A stretch of DNA of 43,746 bases from an uncultured Bacteroides sp. (GCF_910585845.1 NZ_CAJUHF010000028.1:1-43746); one strand, 5' to 3'. Shown: positions 16,018 to 24,817, numbered from the stretch's first letter. The notes: generated by a model from the letters alone, not told the origin. Made by a program: numbers and translations.

Positions 16018-17757
16018 ATGGCAGATATCAGAAACGAAGAAGTAGGTGAAAAAAAGAGCCTTAACTTCATTGAACAAATTGTCGAGAAAGATTTAAAAGA
16101 GGGTAAGAACGGCGGCAAAGTACAAACGCGTTTCCCGCCAGAACCCAACGGATACCTCCACATCGGACATGCCAAGGCCATTTGCCTCGATTTCGGCATT
16201 GCAGCTGCTCACAACGGCATTTGCAATCTCCGTTTCGACGACACCAACCCCACCAAAGAAGATGTGGAATATGTGGAAGCCATCAAGGAGGATATCCAAT
16301 GGTTAGGCTACCAATGGGGTAATGAATATTATGCATCCGATTACTTCCAGCAATTATGGGATTTTGCCATCCATCTTATCGAAGAAGGTAAAGCATATAT
16401 CGACGAACAGACTTCCGAACAGATAGCACAGCAAAAAGGTACTCCTACCCAGCCCGGTGTGGAAAGCCCTTACCGCAACCGTCCGATAGCAGAAAATCTT
16501 GACCTGTTCAAGAAGATGAACACTGGCGAGATTGCCGAAGGTGCTATGGTATTGCGTGCGAAGATCGACATGGCAAACCCAAACATGCACTTCCGCGACC
16601 CCATCATCTACCGTGTAGTGAATCACCCGCACCATCGTACGGGCACCACATGGAAGGCTTATCCGATGTACGACTTCGCACACGGACAAAGCGACTACTT
16701 TGAAGGTGTAACCCATTCGCTCTGCACACTGGAGTTTGTTCCCCACCGTCCGCTCTACGACCTGTTTGTAGACTGGGTGAAGGAAGGAAAAGACCTGAAC
16801 GACAACCGCCCGCACCAGTACGAATTCAACAAACTGAACCTCAGCTACACGCTGATGAGCAAACGTAACCTGTTGGTTTTGGTGAAAGAAGGCTTGGTGA
16901 ACGGATGGGACGACCCCCGTATGCCGACCATTTGCGGCTTCCGCCGACGCGGATATTCCCCCGAATCCATCCATAAGTTCATCGACAAAATCGGATACAC
17001 CACTTACGATGCACTGAATGAATTTGCTTTGCTGGAAAGTGCCGTACGCGAAGACCTCAACGCACGTGCCACGCGCATATCAGCCGTCATCAATCCGGTG
17101 AAGTTGGTAATCACCAATTATCCTGAAGGTCAGGTAGAAGAACTGGAAGCAATCAATAATCCGGAAAGACCGGAAGAAGGTAGCCACACCATAGAGTTCA
17201 GCCGCGAACTGTGGATGGAACGCGAGGACTTCATGGAAGACGCACCGAAGAAATACTTCCGCATGACCCCAGGACAGGAAGTACGCCTGAAGAATGCCTA
17301 TATCGTGAAGTGTACCGGATGCAAGAAGAATGAAGCCGGAGAAGTGACGGAAGTCTATTGCGAATACGATGCAAATACGAAGAGCGGCATGCCCGAAGCC
17401 AACCGTAAAGTAAAAGGTACGTTGCATTGGGTTAGCTGCAATCACTGTCTCGAAGCCGAAGTACGCCTCTACGACCGCCTGTGGAAAGTGGAAAATCCAC
17501 GCGATGAAATGGCAGCTATCCGCGAAGCAAAGAACTGCGATGCATTGGAAGCAATGAAAGAGATCATCAATCCCGACTCATTGCACATTCTGCCGCACTG
17601 CTACATCGAGAAATATGCTGCCGGCATGAAACCGCTGACTTACTTACAGTTCCAACGCATCGGCTACTTTAATGTAGACCCTGACTCTACGCCTGAGAAG
17701 ATGGTATTCAACCGGACCGTGGGACTGAAAGATACGTGGGGCAAAATCAACAAATAG
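16018..17757 (+). CDS. glnS: Glutaminyl-tRNA synthetase
   Basis: 579 residues. The class I signature PEPNGYLHIGH lies at 41-51, the KMSKS equivalent is LMSKRN at 279-284, and RFDDTNP (72-78) and HGQSDYFEG follow the GlnRS/GluRS pattern. The C-terminal anticodon-binding beta-barrels carry KYFRMTPGQEVRLKNAYIVKC. The PEPNG form (rather than PSPTG) marks GlnRS. It charges tRNA-Gln directly, so no amidotransferase route is needed. Start ATG 16018 (MADIRNEEVG) is preferred because the ATG at 15970 is in the promoter. A TPR gene follows after 29 bp, probably in one operon. Confidence 0.97.
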   Translation: MADIRNEEVGEKKSLNFIEQIVEKDLKEGKNGGKVQTRFPPEPNGYLHIGHAKAICLDFGIAAAHNGICNLRFDDTNPTKEDVEYVEAIKEDIQWLGYQWGNEYYASDYFQQLWDFAIHLIEEGKAYIDEQTSEQIAQQKGTPTQPGVESPYRNRPIAENLDLFKKMNTGEIAEGAMVLRAKIDMANPNMHFRDPIIYRVVNHPHHRTGTTWKAYPMYDFAHGQSDYFEGVTHSLCTLEFVPHRPLYDLFVDWVKEGKDLNDNRPHQYEFNKLNLSYTLMSKRNLLVLVKEGLVNGWDDPRMPTICGFRRRGYSPESIHKFIDKIGYTTYDALNEFALLESAVREDLNARATRISAVINPVKLVITNYPEGQVEELEAINNPERPEEGSHTIEFSRELWMEREDFMEDAPKKYFRMTPGQEVRLKNAYIVKCTGCKKNEAGEVTEVYCEYDANTKSGMPEANRKVKGTLHWVSCNHCLEAEVRLYDRLWKVENPRDEMAAIREAKNCDALEAMKEIINPDSLHILPHCYIEKYAAGMKPLTYLQFQRIGYFNVDPDSTPEKMVFNRTVGLKDTWGKINK

Positions 17758-17786
17758 AAATTTATATTATAGGAGAAAACCATTCA

Positions 17787-19214
17787 ATGAGTAACAAGAA
17801 CCTACTGTCAAGCAGGGACAAAGCGCTGCAGGCATGTGCCGAACAATATGAAGCGGCAATGGAAGAGAATAAAACGTTTTATCTGGATGCAGACGACTTT
17901 GCCGATCTTGCCGACTGGTACGGAACGAGAAGAAGATTTGATAAAGCTATCGAAATAGCAGAGTATGGCTTACGGTTACATCCGTCCAACACGGAGCTGA
18001 TGATCGAGTATGCCTACTTGCTTATAGATAGTGGACAAATGGAAAAGGCACGTGAGGTTGCAAGGAATTTTCCTGAAAGTTATTTGCCGGAAGCCAAAGT
18101 ACTGCGTGCCGCCTTGTTACTAAGCGAAGGCAAACTGAACGATGCAGAAGAGTTGCTGGATACGATCGAAGATAAAGATGATATAGCAAACGTGATCGAT
18201 GTAGCATACACTTTCCTCGAAATGGGTTATCCGGACAAGGCAAAAGAGTGGCTCGACCGTGCGGAGGATGAGCATAACGACAATGCAGCCTACCTTGCCG
18301 TTATGGCAGACTACTATCGCGCCAAAGACATGATAGAAGAAGCTATTCTGACATTCAACAAACTGATAGACAAAGATCCGTACTCCGCCACATACTGGAT
18401 AGCACTGGCAAGGTGTTACTTCGAAATAGGCGAATACAACCAGACCATTGACGCCTGCGACTATGCCCTGATAGGTGACGACAAGTTAGCAGAGGCCTAT
18501 ATAATAAGAGGCCACAGCTTCTTCCAATTGGGCAATGAAGAGGCGGCATTAGAGAACTATCTGGAGGCACAGCGGCTCAAAGCCCTCAGTTCGAACTTCA
18601 TCTATAGTTTTGTTGGACTATGTAGCATCTCGAAAGGTAAATGGGAAGAAGGACTTGAAAATATGGAGAAAGCCATCCAGATAAATGAAGAAAAATATAC
18701 CTCCTCCCCTGTCCTGCCCAACTTATATGCCAATGCAGGCCTCTGTCTCTTCAAATTGGGACAGAAAGACAAAGCGCATCAGTATTGCCAAAAAGCACAA
18801 CACTTGGCGCCTGAAGATCCAGATGCCTATGTCATCGAAGGGCGTATTCTTATCGAAGAAGAAAAAGAAAAAAAAGGAATGGCACTATGGGCTAAAGCAA
18901 TACAATATTCCCCATATGCCGATACTTGGAATGAGATAGGTATGCATAGTCTGGAATTAGGCTACTTGAATCATGCAAAAACAGCTTTTGAACGTGTCAT
19001 TGAAATGGATCCGACTTTCCCGAGTATCAACGAAAAACTATGTGTCCTTTATATAACCATGTTCGACAAAGAGAACTTCATTAAATACAATCAGAAGTGC
19101 GCTTGCTCGTTCGGTGCAAAAGAAATGGAGGAAATACTGGCAATCATGGAAAGAAAAGACCATCAAGAGATGGTGAACTATACGCAAAGGCTCATAAAGT
19201 CTTTGAAGAGATAG
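17787..19214 (+). CDS. Tetratricopeptide-repeat protein
   Basis: 475 residues, no signal peptide or membrane span, almost wholly TPR-like helix pairs: for example RFDKAIEIAEYGLRLHPSNTELMIEYAYLLIDSGQMEKAREVA, NQTIDACDYALIGDDKLAEAYIIRGHSFFQLGNEEAALENYLEAQRL and KAHQYCQKAQHLAPEDPDAYVIEGRILI. A cytoplasmic scaffold is likely; no partner can be inferred beyond the glnS link. The start at 17787 has AGGAGAA upstream; an in-frame ATG at 17736 overlaps glnS and is less likely. LSSRDKALQACAEQYEAAMEENKTFYLDADDFADLADWY forms an N-terminal helical cap. Confidence 0.85.
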   Translation: MSNKNLLSSRDKALQACAEQYEAAMEENKTFYLDADDFADLADWYGTRRRFDKAIEIAEYGLRLHPSNTELMIEYAYLLIDSGQMEKAREVARNFPESYLPEAKVLRAALLLSEGKLNDAEELLDTIEDKDDIANVIDVAYTFLEMGYPDKAKEWLDRAEDEHNDNAAYLAVMADYYRAKDMIEEAILTFNKLIDKDPYSATYWIALARCYFEIGEYNQTIDACDYALIGDDKLAEAYIIRGHSFFQLGNEEAALENYLEAQRLKALSSNFIYSFVGLCSISKGKWEEGLENMEKAIQINEEKYTSSPVLPNLYANAGLCLFKLGQKDKAHQYCQKAQHLAPEDPDAYVIEGRILIEEEKEKKGMALWAKAIQYSPYADTWNEIGMHSLELGYLNHAKTAFERVIEMDPTFPSINEKLCVLYITMFDKENFIKYNQKCACSFGAKEMEEILAIMERKDHQEMVNYTQRLIKSLKR

Positions 19215-19262
19215 ACAAAAAGTCAAGGGAATGCTCCGGACAATATCCGGAAAACTGATTAA

Positions 19263-19328
19263 GAGCCTGTTTAAATTTTGTTCAACCTCCTTTTGAGAGT
19301 TCTTTTTGAAGAAAATTTAAATAGGCTC
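19263..19328 (+). mobile_element. Short (66-bp) MITE-like element copy E
   Basis: GAGCCTGTTTAAATTTTG...AATTTAAATAGGCTC flanked by TAA on both sides (19260-19262, 19329-19331). It has the same internal deletion as copy D, with a few substitutions. It lies 48 bp after the TPR gene and just before a terminator hairpin. Confidence 0.9.
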
Positions 19329-19335
19329 TAATATT

Positions 19336-19375
19336 ATTGCCTCGCCAAGTGGATGATTCCGTTTGGCGAGGCAAT
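19336..19375. terminator. Bidirectional terminator hairpin
   Basis: ATTGCCTCGCCAA (19336-19348) pairs perfectly with TTGGCGAGGCAAT (19363-19375). It sits between the convergent TPR and DUF368 genes; flanking tracts are only moderately T-rich. Confidence 0.65.
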
Positions 19376-19429
19376 ATCATATAAGGCAATATTATATAAG
19401 TCAATATCAGCCGTCCGTACCGACTGATT

Positions 19430-20359
19430 CTACTTTGCATCACGCGTAGAGAGTCTCTCGAGGAAATAGACCATGAAGAAACCGATTATCATCAGCAGTA
19501 CCGCCTCCATAATATACTGATTGGGTAAGACGTTCACCTCAACCAACGGTTTCACTACTCCATGCCTGTCCGTGAAAGTCTCAAGAGTCTCTTTCCAAGG
19601 CCACACCTTATTCAGAGAACCCAGCATAAAACCTGTCAATACCGCCAACGTCATATTGCGGAAATGCTTTAATGCATACGAAAGAATACGCGCAAAAGAC
19701 GTGATGCCAAGACATGCACCGGCAAAGAACATCAGCAAAATCTTCACATCGAGCGTTTTGACAGCCTCCATGATAAAGAAATACTTACCCAAAAGCACGA
19801 GAATGAAGCTCCCTGATATTCCAGGCAAAATCATCGCACAAATAGCAACCGCTCCACAAAGAAAGATGAACAACAGGTTAGACGGAGTTTCGGCAGGCGT
19901 AGCTACCGTTATATAATAAGCAACAGCGGCCCCTATCACAAAGGCTAAAACCGTTTTCCAGTTCCATTCTTTGATGCCTTTTCCCACAAACCATGTAGAA
20001 GCCAGCACCAATCCGAAGAAAAACGCCCAAACCATCACCGGATAGTCTGTAAGCAACCATGTGATAATCTTGGCCAACGAAAAGACGCTGATAGCTATTC
20101 CCAACAGAATAGAAATCAGAAAACTACCATTTACTGCTTTCCAAAACTCTCCCCATTTACCTGTGAAGAACAGTTTCAGGCTATTCCCGTTAATGCTCTT
20201 TATCGAATCTATCAATTCGTCATAAATACCTACAATAAAAGCAATTGTTCCTCCCGATACACCGGGAACCACATCTGCTGCTCCCATCCCCACACCTTTC
20301 AATGTGAGTAAAGCATAGTCTTTCAAAGTCCGTTTCATTTTTTCTTTATCTGTTATCAT
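19430..20359 (-). CDS. DUF368 (PopT-type) undecaprenyl-phosphate translocase
   Basis: 309 residues, about eight to ten membrane segments. The family signature VPGVSGGT occurs at 31-38 and its inverted-repeat counterpart ILPGISGSF at 177-185, marking two re-entrant halves. DUF368 proteins have been shown in other bacteria to return undecaprenyl phosphate across the cytoplasmic membrane (PopT), supplying the carrier for wall and capsule synthesis. An alternative start is M8 (MKRTLKDY, 20338). It is monocistronic, lying between MITE-like copies E and F. Function in this organism is inferred from the family. Confidence 0.88.
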   Translation of the reverse strand: MITDKEKMKRTLKDYALLTLKGVGMGAADVVPGVSGGTIAFIVGIYDELIDSIKSINGNSLKLFFTGKWGEFWKAVNGSFLISILLGIAISVFSLAKIITWLLTDYPVMVWAFFFGLVLASTWFVGKGIKEWNWKTVLAFVIGAAVAYYITVATPAETPSNLLFIFLCGAVAICAMILPGISGSFILVLLGKYFFIMEAVKTLDVKILLMFFAGACLGITSFARILSYALKHFRNMTLAVLTGFMLGSLNKVWPWKETLETFTDRHGVVKPLVEVNVLPNQYIMEAVLLMIIGFFMVYFLERLSTRDAK

Positions 20360-20535
20360 ATTTGATTTTCACAGCACAAAGTAAAACAAAAAAAGTCAGT
20401 TCCCCACTATAAACCAACAAAAAACAGAGAATATCAGATAAGCCTCTCCATCACATAAAAAAACAAATAGTGTACAATAGTCTCACGACCCTTGCACACC
20501 AACATTTCCAACTATCTAAGAATCTGAGATTATTA

Positions 20536-20709
20536 GAGCCCGTTTAAATATTCTTCAAAGAGTCTTTTATTCAGCTTCTTTCGAGAGCTCTTTCCGGTCT
20601 GTTTTTCCTCTTTTTATTCGTTACATAGCCCACTATGATTCTCATAAAAACAGAAAACAGCCTCGAAAAGAACTCTCAAAAGAAGACTGAACAAAACTTA
20701 AACAGGCTC
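20536..20709 (-). mobile_element. Full-length MITE-like element copy F (174 bp, reverse), ending on the tpx stop codon
   Basis: GAGCCCGTTTAAATATTC...CTTAAACAGGCTC with TTA at 20533-20535 and 20710-20712. It has more substitutions than G and H, so is probably older. The right-hand TTA is the complement of the tpx TAA stop. Confidence 0.9.
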
Positions 20710-21213
20710 TTATTGTTTCACAACTTGTATCGCTTTATCATAATCGGGTTCTTGAGTGATTTCAGGCACCAGTTCGGTGTACACCACTTTCCCATCTTTG
20801 CCGACAACCACTATCGCACGTGCCAATAAGCCCCGCAACGGTCCGTCCGCCATGCGTACTCCGTAACTTTCGTCAAAATCCGAGAAACGGAAATCGGACA
20901 GCGGAATTACATTTTCAATGCCTTCCGTCGTACAGAAACGTGCATGTGCAAAGGGCAAGTCTTTTGAAATTGCCAGTACCACGGTATCCGGCAGACTTGC
21001 TGCCAGTTTATTGAATTTGCGCACAGAAGTTGCACAAACGCTGGTGTCCAGACTGGGAAAGATATTCAATATCACATTCTTTCCCTTCATATCCTTCAGA
21101 AAGAAGGAAGAAAGGTCCGTCTTTATTAACTCAAAATCAGGAGCGATCGTCCCTGCCTTTATAAATTCACCGGTAATCTTAACCGGATGTCCTTTAAATT
21201 TTGTTGTAGCCAT
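20710..21213 (-). CDS. tpx: Thiol peroxidase Tpx
   Basis: 167 residues from MATTKFKGHPVKITGEF, the family's normal length; an ATG ten codons upstream (21243) adds a lysine/asparagine-rich tail and is unlikely. The peroxidatic Cys is C60 in DTSVCATSVRKFN and the resolving Cys C94 in ARFCTTEG, matching the E. coli C61/C95 pair. It reduces alkyl and hydrogen peroxides with thioredoxin in the periplasm or cytoplasm; no signal peptide is seen, so cytoplasmic. The gene is closely bracketed by copies F (at its stop) and G (62 bp before its start), in opposite orientation. Confidence 0.96.
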   Translation of the reverse strand: MATTKFKGHPVKITGEFIKAGTIAPDFELIKTDLSSFFLKDMKGKNVILNIFPSLDTSVCATSVRKFNKLAASLPDTVVLAISKDLPFAHARFCTTEGIENVIPLSDFRFSDFDESYGVRMADGPLRGLLARAIVVVGKDGKVVYTELVPEITQEPDYDKAIQVVKQ

Positions 21214-21277
21214 AGTTTTTTTCTTATTGTATATATTGTTCAATCGTTAAACTTTTGCATAAAGTTTCAACATTTTA

Positions 21278-21451
21278 GAGTCTGTTTAAATTTTGTTCAG
21301 CCTTCTTTTGAGAGTTCTTTTTGAGGATGTTTTTCTGTTTTTATGAGGAGCATAGCGGGCTATGTGACGAATAAAAAGAGGAAAACAGACCGAAAAGAAA
21401 CTCTAAAGAAGCTGAATAAAAAATTTTTTTGAAGAAAATTTAAACAGGCTC
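21278..21451 (+). mobile_element. Full-length MITE-like element copy G (174 bp, forward)
   Basis: GAGTCTGTTTAAATTTTG...AATTTAAACAGGCTC with TTA at 21275-21277 and 21452-21454. It is nearly identical to copy H, 20 kb away, differing at one end base and in a T run. It lies in the upstream region of tpx. Confidence 0.92.
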
Positions 21452-21515
21452 TTATATACTCGTACAACAAAAACGATAACAGAAAGGTTCACTTGGGAAC
21501 TCTTTTTACCGTCAA

Positions 21516-22109
21516 TTATCCGATTGACCTCAGAAATCGGAACATCGTCGTACGCGAAACACCCATCTGACGGGCCAGTTCCGAACAGGAGACACCACGC
21601 TGCGCCTCCCGCTGCAACCGCCTTTTGTGTTCACGGAGCCTCCGCATTGCCGGACAGTTTCCTTTCCGGCGTCCCAACACGACCCCTTCTTTCTTTCTTC
21701 TTGCCAATGCCTCTTTGGTCCGCATGGAAATGAGATTGCGCTCTATCTCCGCCATCAATCCGAATGCAAATCCCAACACCTTGCTATTAATGTCATTCTG
21801 AAAGATATACCCCTCCTTAGTACTATAGAGGATGATGTTCTTCTTGATGCACGAATTCAGAATTGTCATGATTTCTAACATCGTACGGCTCAGTCTGGAT
21901 ATTTCCGTCACAATCAGCGTGTCGCCCTTCCGCATCCGTTTCAACACACCAGCCAGTTTCCGCTCTTTGCTACTCACCTTCCCACTCACCGTTTCAGTGT
22001 ACCATTTGTCGATCATCAACTCATTTTTCTCTGCAAAACGCAGAATTTCCTCACGTTGATTTGCCAGAAATTGCTTTTCTGTACTTACTCTTAAATAAGC
22101 TACTACCAT
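21516..22109 (-). CDS. Mpi-like serine site-specific recombinase (invertase/resolvase)
   Basis: 197 residues from MVVAYLRVSTEKQFLANQ, a short N-terminal-catalytic serine recombinase: R7 and S9 of LRVST, the TEISRLSR segment (R72, R75), the E-helix LMAEIERNLISMRTKEAL (118-135), and a C-terminal helix-turn-helix (SCSELARQMGVSRTTMFRFL, 174-193). It closely resembles B. fragilis Mpi, which inverts many capsule and surface-gene promoters. An ORF start at 22190 adds an unrelated hydrophobic leader and is rejected. No capsule locus or paired inversion site is visible here, so the targets are elsewhere or nearby in the palindromic array at 22308-22403. Confidence 0.9.
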   Translation of the reverse strand: MVVAYLRVSTEKQFLANQREEILRFAEKNELMIDKWYTETVSGKVSSKERKLAGVLKRMRKGDTLIVTEISRLSRTMLEIMTILNSCIKKNIILYSTKEGYIFQNDINSKVLGFAFGLMAEIERNLISMRTKEALARRKKEGVVLGRRKGNCPAMRRLREHKRRLQREAQRGVSCSELARQMGVSRTTMFRFLRSIG

Positions 22110-22307
22110 AATTTGATTTTTTAATAAGTTTAACGGCACCAAAGAACAGCAATTTAGCAATGAGAATAACCGTATCGCACCTTTTTCCATGTAGACAGCC
22201 GAACAGCCATAATGCGCTATGCCTCAGCAAATATTCAACGACAAAACACGACACCCTCAGCTGAAAAAGAGTTTCTCTCCCTAACAGAAAGGCATTCACT
22301 CCAGCTG

Positions 22308-22403
22308 AAAAGTTCATCTCACGTGCCGAGATGTATATCTCGCGTACTGAGATACAAATCCCACGTGCTGAGATATACATCTCGCGCCGTGAGATGAACT
22401 TTT
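22308..22403. repeat. Palindromic array of four 21-bp units upstream of the recombinase gene
   Basis: Units at 22310-22330, 22331-22351, 22352-22372 and 22373-22393 share the pattern ATCTCRCG...GAG. The array is also a near-perfect two-step palindrome: 22308-22323 is the exact inverse of 22388-22403 (16 bp), and CGAGATGTATATCTC (22327-22341) is the exact inverse of 22370-22384. It lies in the 514-bp gap between the divergent recombinase and DUF4494 genes, which holds no other gene; CAGCTGAAAA also occurs twice just before it (22260 and 22302). Confidence 0.85.
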
Positions 22404-22563
22404 CTCCAAGACTTATCCTACTTTTCTTAACGAGAAATTCCTCTTTCCTGCACGACTCTATCCATTTCCTTATTCGGTTAATAACCAATAAGAAGAACAA
22501 AAGAGGCACACTTCAACATAAAAAAATGAATAAATTCATTTCGTTCTACTCCTCGTTTGCATT

Positions 22564-22571
22564 ATCTTTGT
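22564..22571 (+). promoter_or_regulatory. Promoter -7 box of the DUF4494-yggS operon
   Basis: TATCTTTG, exact TAnnTTTG match, 52 bp upstream of ATG 22624, with TTTCGTTCT at the -33 side as in the rnpB promoter. Confidence 0.65.
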
Positions 22572-22623
22572 AGTCAATTTACAACAATTATAATTATATT
22601 CATTAATAAAAAAGCAAAAGATT

Positions 22624-23088
22624 ATGGCAATGCACACATGGTTCGAGTGCAAGATCCGTTACGAAAAAGTAATGGAAAACGGCATGAACAAGAAAGTTAC
22701 TGAACCTTATTTGGTTGATGCACTTAGTTTTACAGAAGCAGAAGCACGTATCATCGAAGAAATGACTCCGTTCATCTCCGGAGAATTTACCGTATCTGAC
22801 ATTAAACGTGCCAATTATAGCGAACTATTCCCCAGCGACGAAGAAGCTGCCGACCGTTGGTTCAAATGCAAACTTATTTTTATCACCCTGGACGAAAAGA
22901 GCGGGGCTGAGAAGAAATCGTCAACCCAAGTTCTGGTACAGGCTGCCGACCTGCGCGATGCAGTTAAAAAACTGGACGAAGGCATGAAAGGCACAATGGC
23001 CGACTATCAAATAGCCTCCGTTGCAGAGACAGCCCTGATGGACGTATATCCATACAGTGCGGAACCCGATGACAAACCCGAAGTTTAA
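22624..23088 (+). CDS. DUF4494 protein
   Basis: 154 residues: MHTWFECKIRYEKVMENGMNKKVTEPYLVDALSFTEAEARIIEEM is typical of DUF4494, a Bacteroidetes family of unknown role. The N-terminal half and the part after residue 75 (WFKCKLIFITLDEKSGAEKKSSTQVLVQAADLRDAVKKLDEGM) look like two related beta-alpha units, an internal duplication: each has WF-x-CK, a strand, then V-A/D-A-x-x-x-x-A. Soluble, acidic C-terminus. It leads a three-gene operon with YggS 21 bp later, an association that suggests a housekeeping role. Confidence 0.85.
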   Translation: MAMHTWFECKIRYEKVMENGMNKKVTEPYLVDALSFTEAEARIIEEMTPFISGEFTVSDIKRANYSELFPSDEEAADRWFKCKLIFITLDEKSGAEKKSSTQVLVQAADLRDAVKKLDEGMKGTMADYQIASVAETALMDVYPYSAEPDDKPEV

Positions 23089-23109
23089 TCGTACTTAATT
23101 GATCCGGTC

Positions 23110-23778
23110 ATGAATATTGCAGAGAATCTTCAACAAGTGCTCGGCGAACTGCCCGCGGGAGTACGATTGGTAGCCATTTCCAAGTTCCACCCCAACGAGG
23201 CCATAGAAGAAGCCTACCGCGCCGGACAACGGGTGTTCGGAGAAAGCAGGGTACAGGAAATGACTGCCAAATACGAAAGCCTTCCCAAGGACATCGAATG
23301 GCACTTTATCGGACATCTGCAGACTAATAAGATTAAATTCATTATCCCCTACGTGGCTCTCATTCATGGGATTGACTCCTACAAACTCTTGGTCGAAGTA
23401 AACAAGCAAGCTGCCAAAATCGGGAAGGTGGTCAACTGCCTGCTACAACTGCACATCGCTGAAGAAGAGAGCAAATTCGGTTTCAGTTTCGACGAATGTC
23501 GCGAAATGTTAGCCTCCGGAGAGTGGCGAAAACTCAGTAACATACAGTTATGCGGCTTGATGGGAATGGCGACAAACACAGACGACCGTGAACAAATTGA
23601 AAAGGAATTCTGTTCATTAAGTAGTTTCTTCAAAGAAGTGAAAGGCACATGGTTTGCCGAAGCGGAGAGTTTCCGGGAGTTGTCCATGGGAATGTCTCAT
23701 GACTATCACCAAGCCATTACTGCCGGAAGCACCCTGATACGCGTAGGAAGCAAGATTTTTGGAGATAGAATTTATTAA
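23110..23778 (+). CDS. YggS/PLPBP-family pyridoxal-phosphate homeostasis protein
   Basis: 222 residues, single alanine-racemase-like N-terminal barrel. K25 in VAISKFHP is the PLP-binding lysine; FGESRVQEM, WHFIGHLQTNKIK and the phosphate site SMGMSHDYHQAITAGSTLIRVGSKIFG are all present. The protein has no known catalysis and buffers PLP and amino/keto-acid pools. Middle gene of the DUF4494-yggS-DHOD-like operon (gaps 21 and 26 bp). Confidence 0.95.
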   Translation: MNIAENLQQVLGELPAGVRLVAISKFHPNEAIEEAYRAGQRVFGESRVQEMTAKYESLPKDIEWHFIGHLQTNKIKFIIPYVALIHGIDSYKLLVEVNKQAAKIGKVVNCLLQLHIAEEESKFGFSFDECREMLASGEWRKLSNIQLCGLMGMATNTDDREQIEKEFCSLSSFFKEVKGTWFAEAESFRELSMGMSHDYHQAITAGSTLIRVGSKIFGDRIY

Positions 23779-23804
23779 TTATTATTCAATGAAAGATCAT
23801 TATC

Positions 23805-24779
23805 ATGGCAACATTAAAAACGACTTTTGCCGGATTAGAGTTAAGAAACCCGATTATCGTCAGCAGTTCCGGCTTAACTGACAGTGCTGAAAAGAATCAG
23901 AAATTATACGAAGCTGGTGTCGGCGCCATTGTGCTCAAGTCTCTTTTCGAAGAGCAAATCATGCTGGAGGCCGACTGGTTGGGAAATCCCAATATGTATC
24001 CCGAAGGCAGCGATTATCTAGTAGAATATGTTCGACAACACAAGTTGTCCGAATATATCGACCTGATAAAGCAGACCAAGAAAGTATGTCCGATTCCTGT
24101 AATTGCCAGTATCAACTGCTATCAAGACGCTGAATGGGTAGAATTTGCCAGACAAATAAAGGATGCCGGAGCGGATGCCATCGAAATCAATATCTTGGCT
24201 CTGCAAACTGACCTTCAATATAACTACGGTTCATTCGAACAACGTCATATCGACATTCTCAGTCACATCAGGAAAACGGTAGACATCCCTGTCATCATGA
24301 AGTTGGGCGACAACCTGACCAATCCGATAGCTTTGATCAACCAGCTGTATGCCAATGGTGCCGCCGCCGTTGTGTTGTTCAACCGTTTCTATCAGCCCGA
24401 CATTGACATCGAGAAGATGAAGCAGACACCAGGCAACGTATTCAGTACAGAGGCGGACCTGCCGAAGACCTTACGCTGGACGGGTATTGCCTCGGCAGCG
24501 ATAAAGCAACTGGACTTTGCGGCTTCCGGTGGCGTTCATTCTCCCGAAAGTATTGTGAAGGCAATCCTTGCCGGAGCTTCAGCCGTAGAGATTTGCAGCG
24601 CGTTCTATCAGAATAGCCCTGCCATTGTAGAAGAATATACAAACTTCATCAATAAGTGGATGGACAGCAAAGGGATGAAGACAATCGCCCAATTCAAAGG
24701 CATGCTCAACGGAAGCAACGTGGATACAAATACCTTCGAACGTACACAATTCATGAAGTACTTCTCCAACAGGAAATAA
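23805..24779 (+). CDS. Dihydroorotate dehydrogenase-like flavoprotein
   Basis: 324 residues in a TIM-barrel of the DHOD/PreA superfamily: TTFAGLELRNPIIVSSSGLT at the N-terminus, VIASINCY, ADAIEINILALQTD, VIMKLGDN (flavin-binding Lys), AAAVVLFNRF, and the FMN-phosphate loop SGGVHSPESIVKAILAGASAVEICSAFY. The usual N-x-S-x-PN segment reads NILALQTD, and I see no active-site Cys or Ser at the class 1 position, so it may not make orotate. It ends the operon, before a strong terminator. A separate pyrD is expected elsewhere in the genome. Confidence 0.85.
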   Translation: MATLKTTFAGLELRNPIIVSSSGLTDSAEKNQKLYEAGVGAIVLKSLFEEQIMLEADWLGNPNMYPEGSDYLVEYVRQHKLSEYIDLIKQTKKVCPIPVIASINCYQDAEWVEFARQIKDAGADAIEINILALQTDLQYNYGSFEQRHIDILSHIRKTVDIPVIMKLGDNLTNPIALINQLYANGAAAVVLFNRFYQPDIDIEKMKQTPGNVFSTEADLPKTLRWTGIASAAIKQLDFAASGGVHSPESIVKAILAGASAVEICSAFYQNSPAIVEEYTNFINKWMDSKGMKTIAQFKGMLNGSNVDTNTFERTQFMKYFSNRK

Positions 24780-24817
24780 GGAGGAAACACGCCATTCCGT
24801 TTTTCTACAAATAAAGA

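Noticed and set aside
22051..22509. Minus-strand ORF with repeated MYISAREI-like peptide
   Set aside because: The repetition comes from the 21-bp DNA array; it overlaps the recombinase start and has no coding support.
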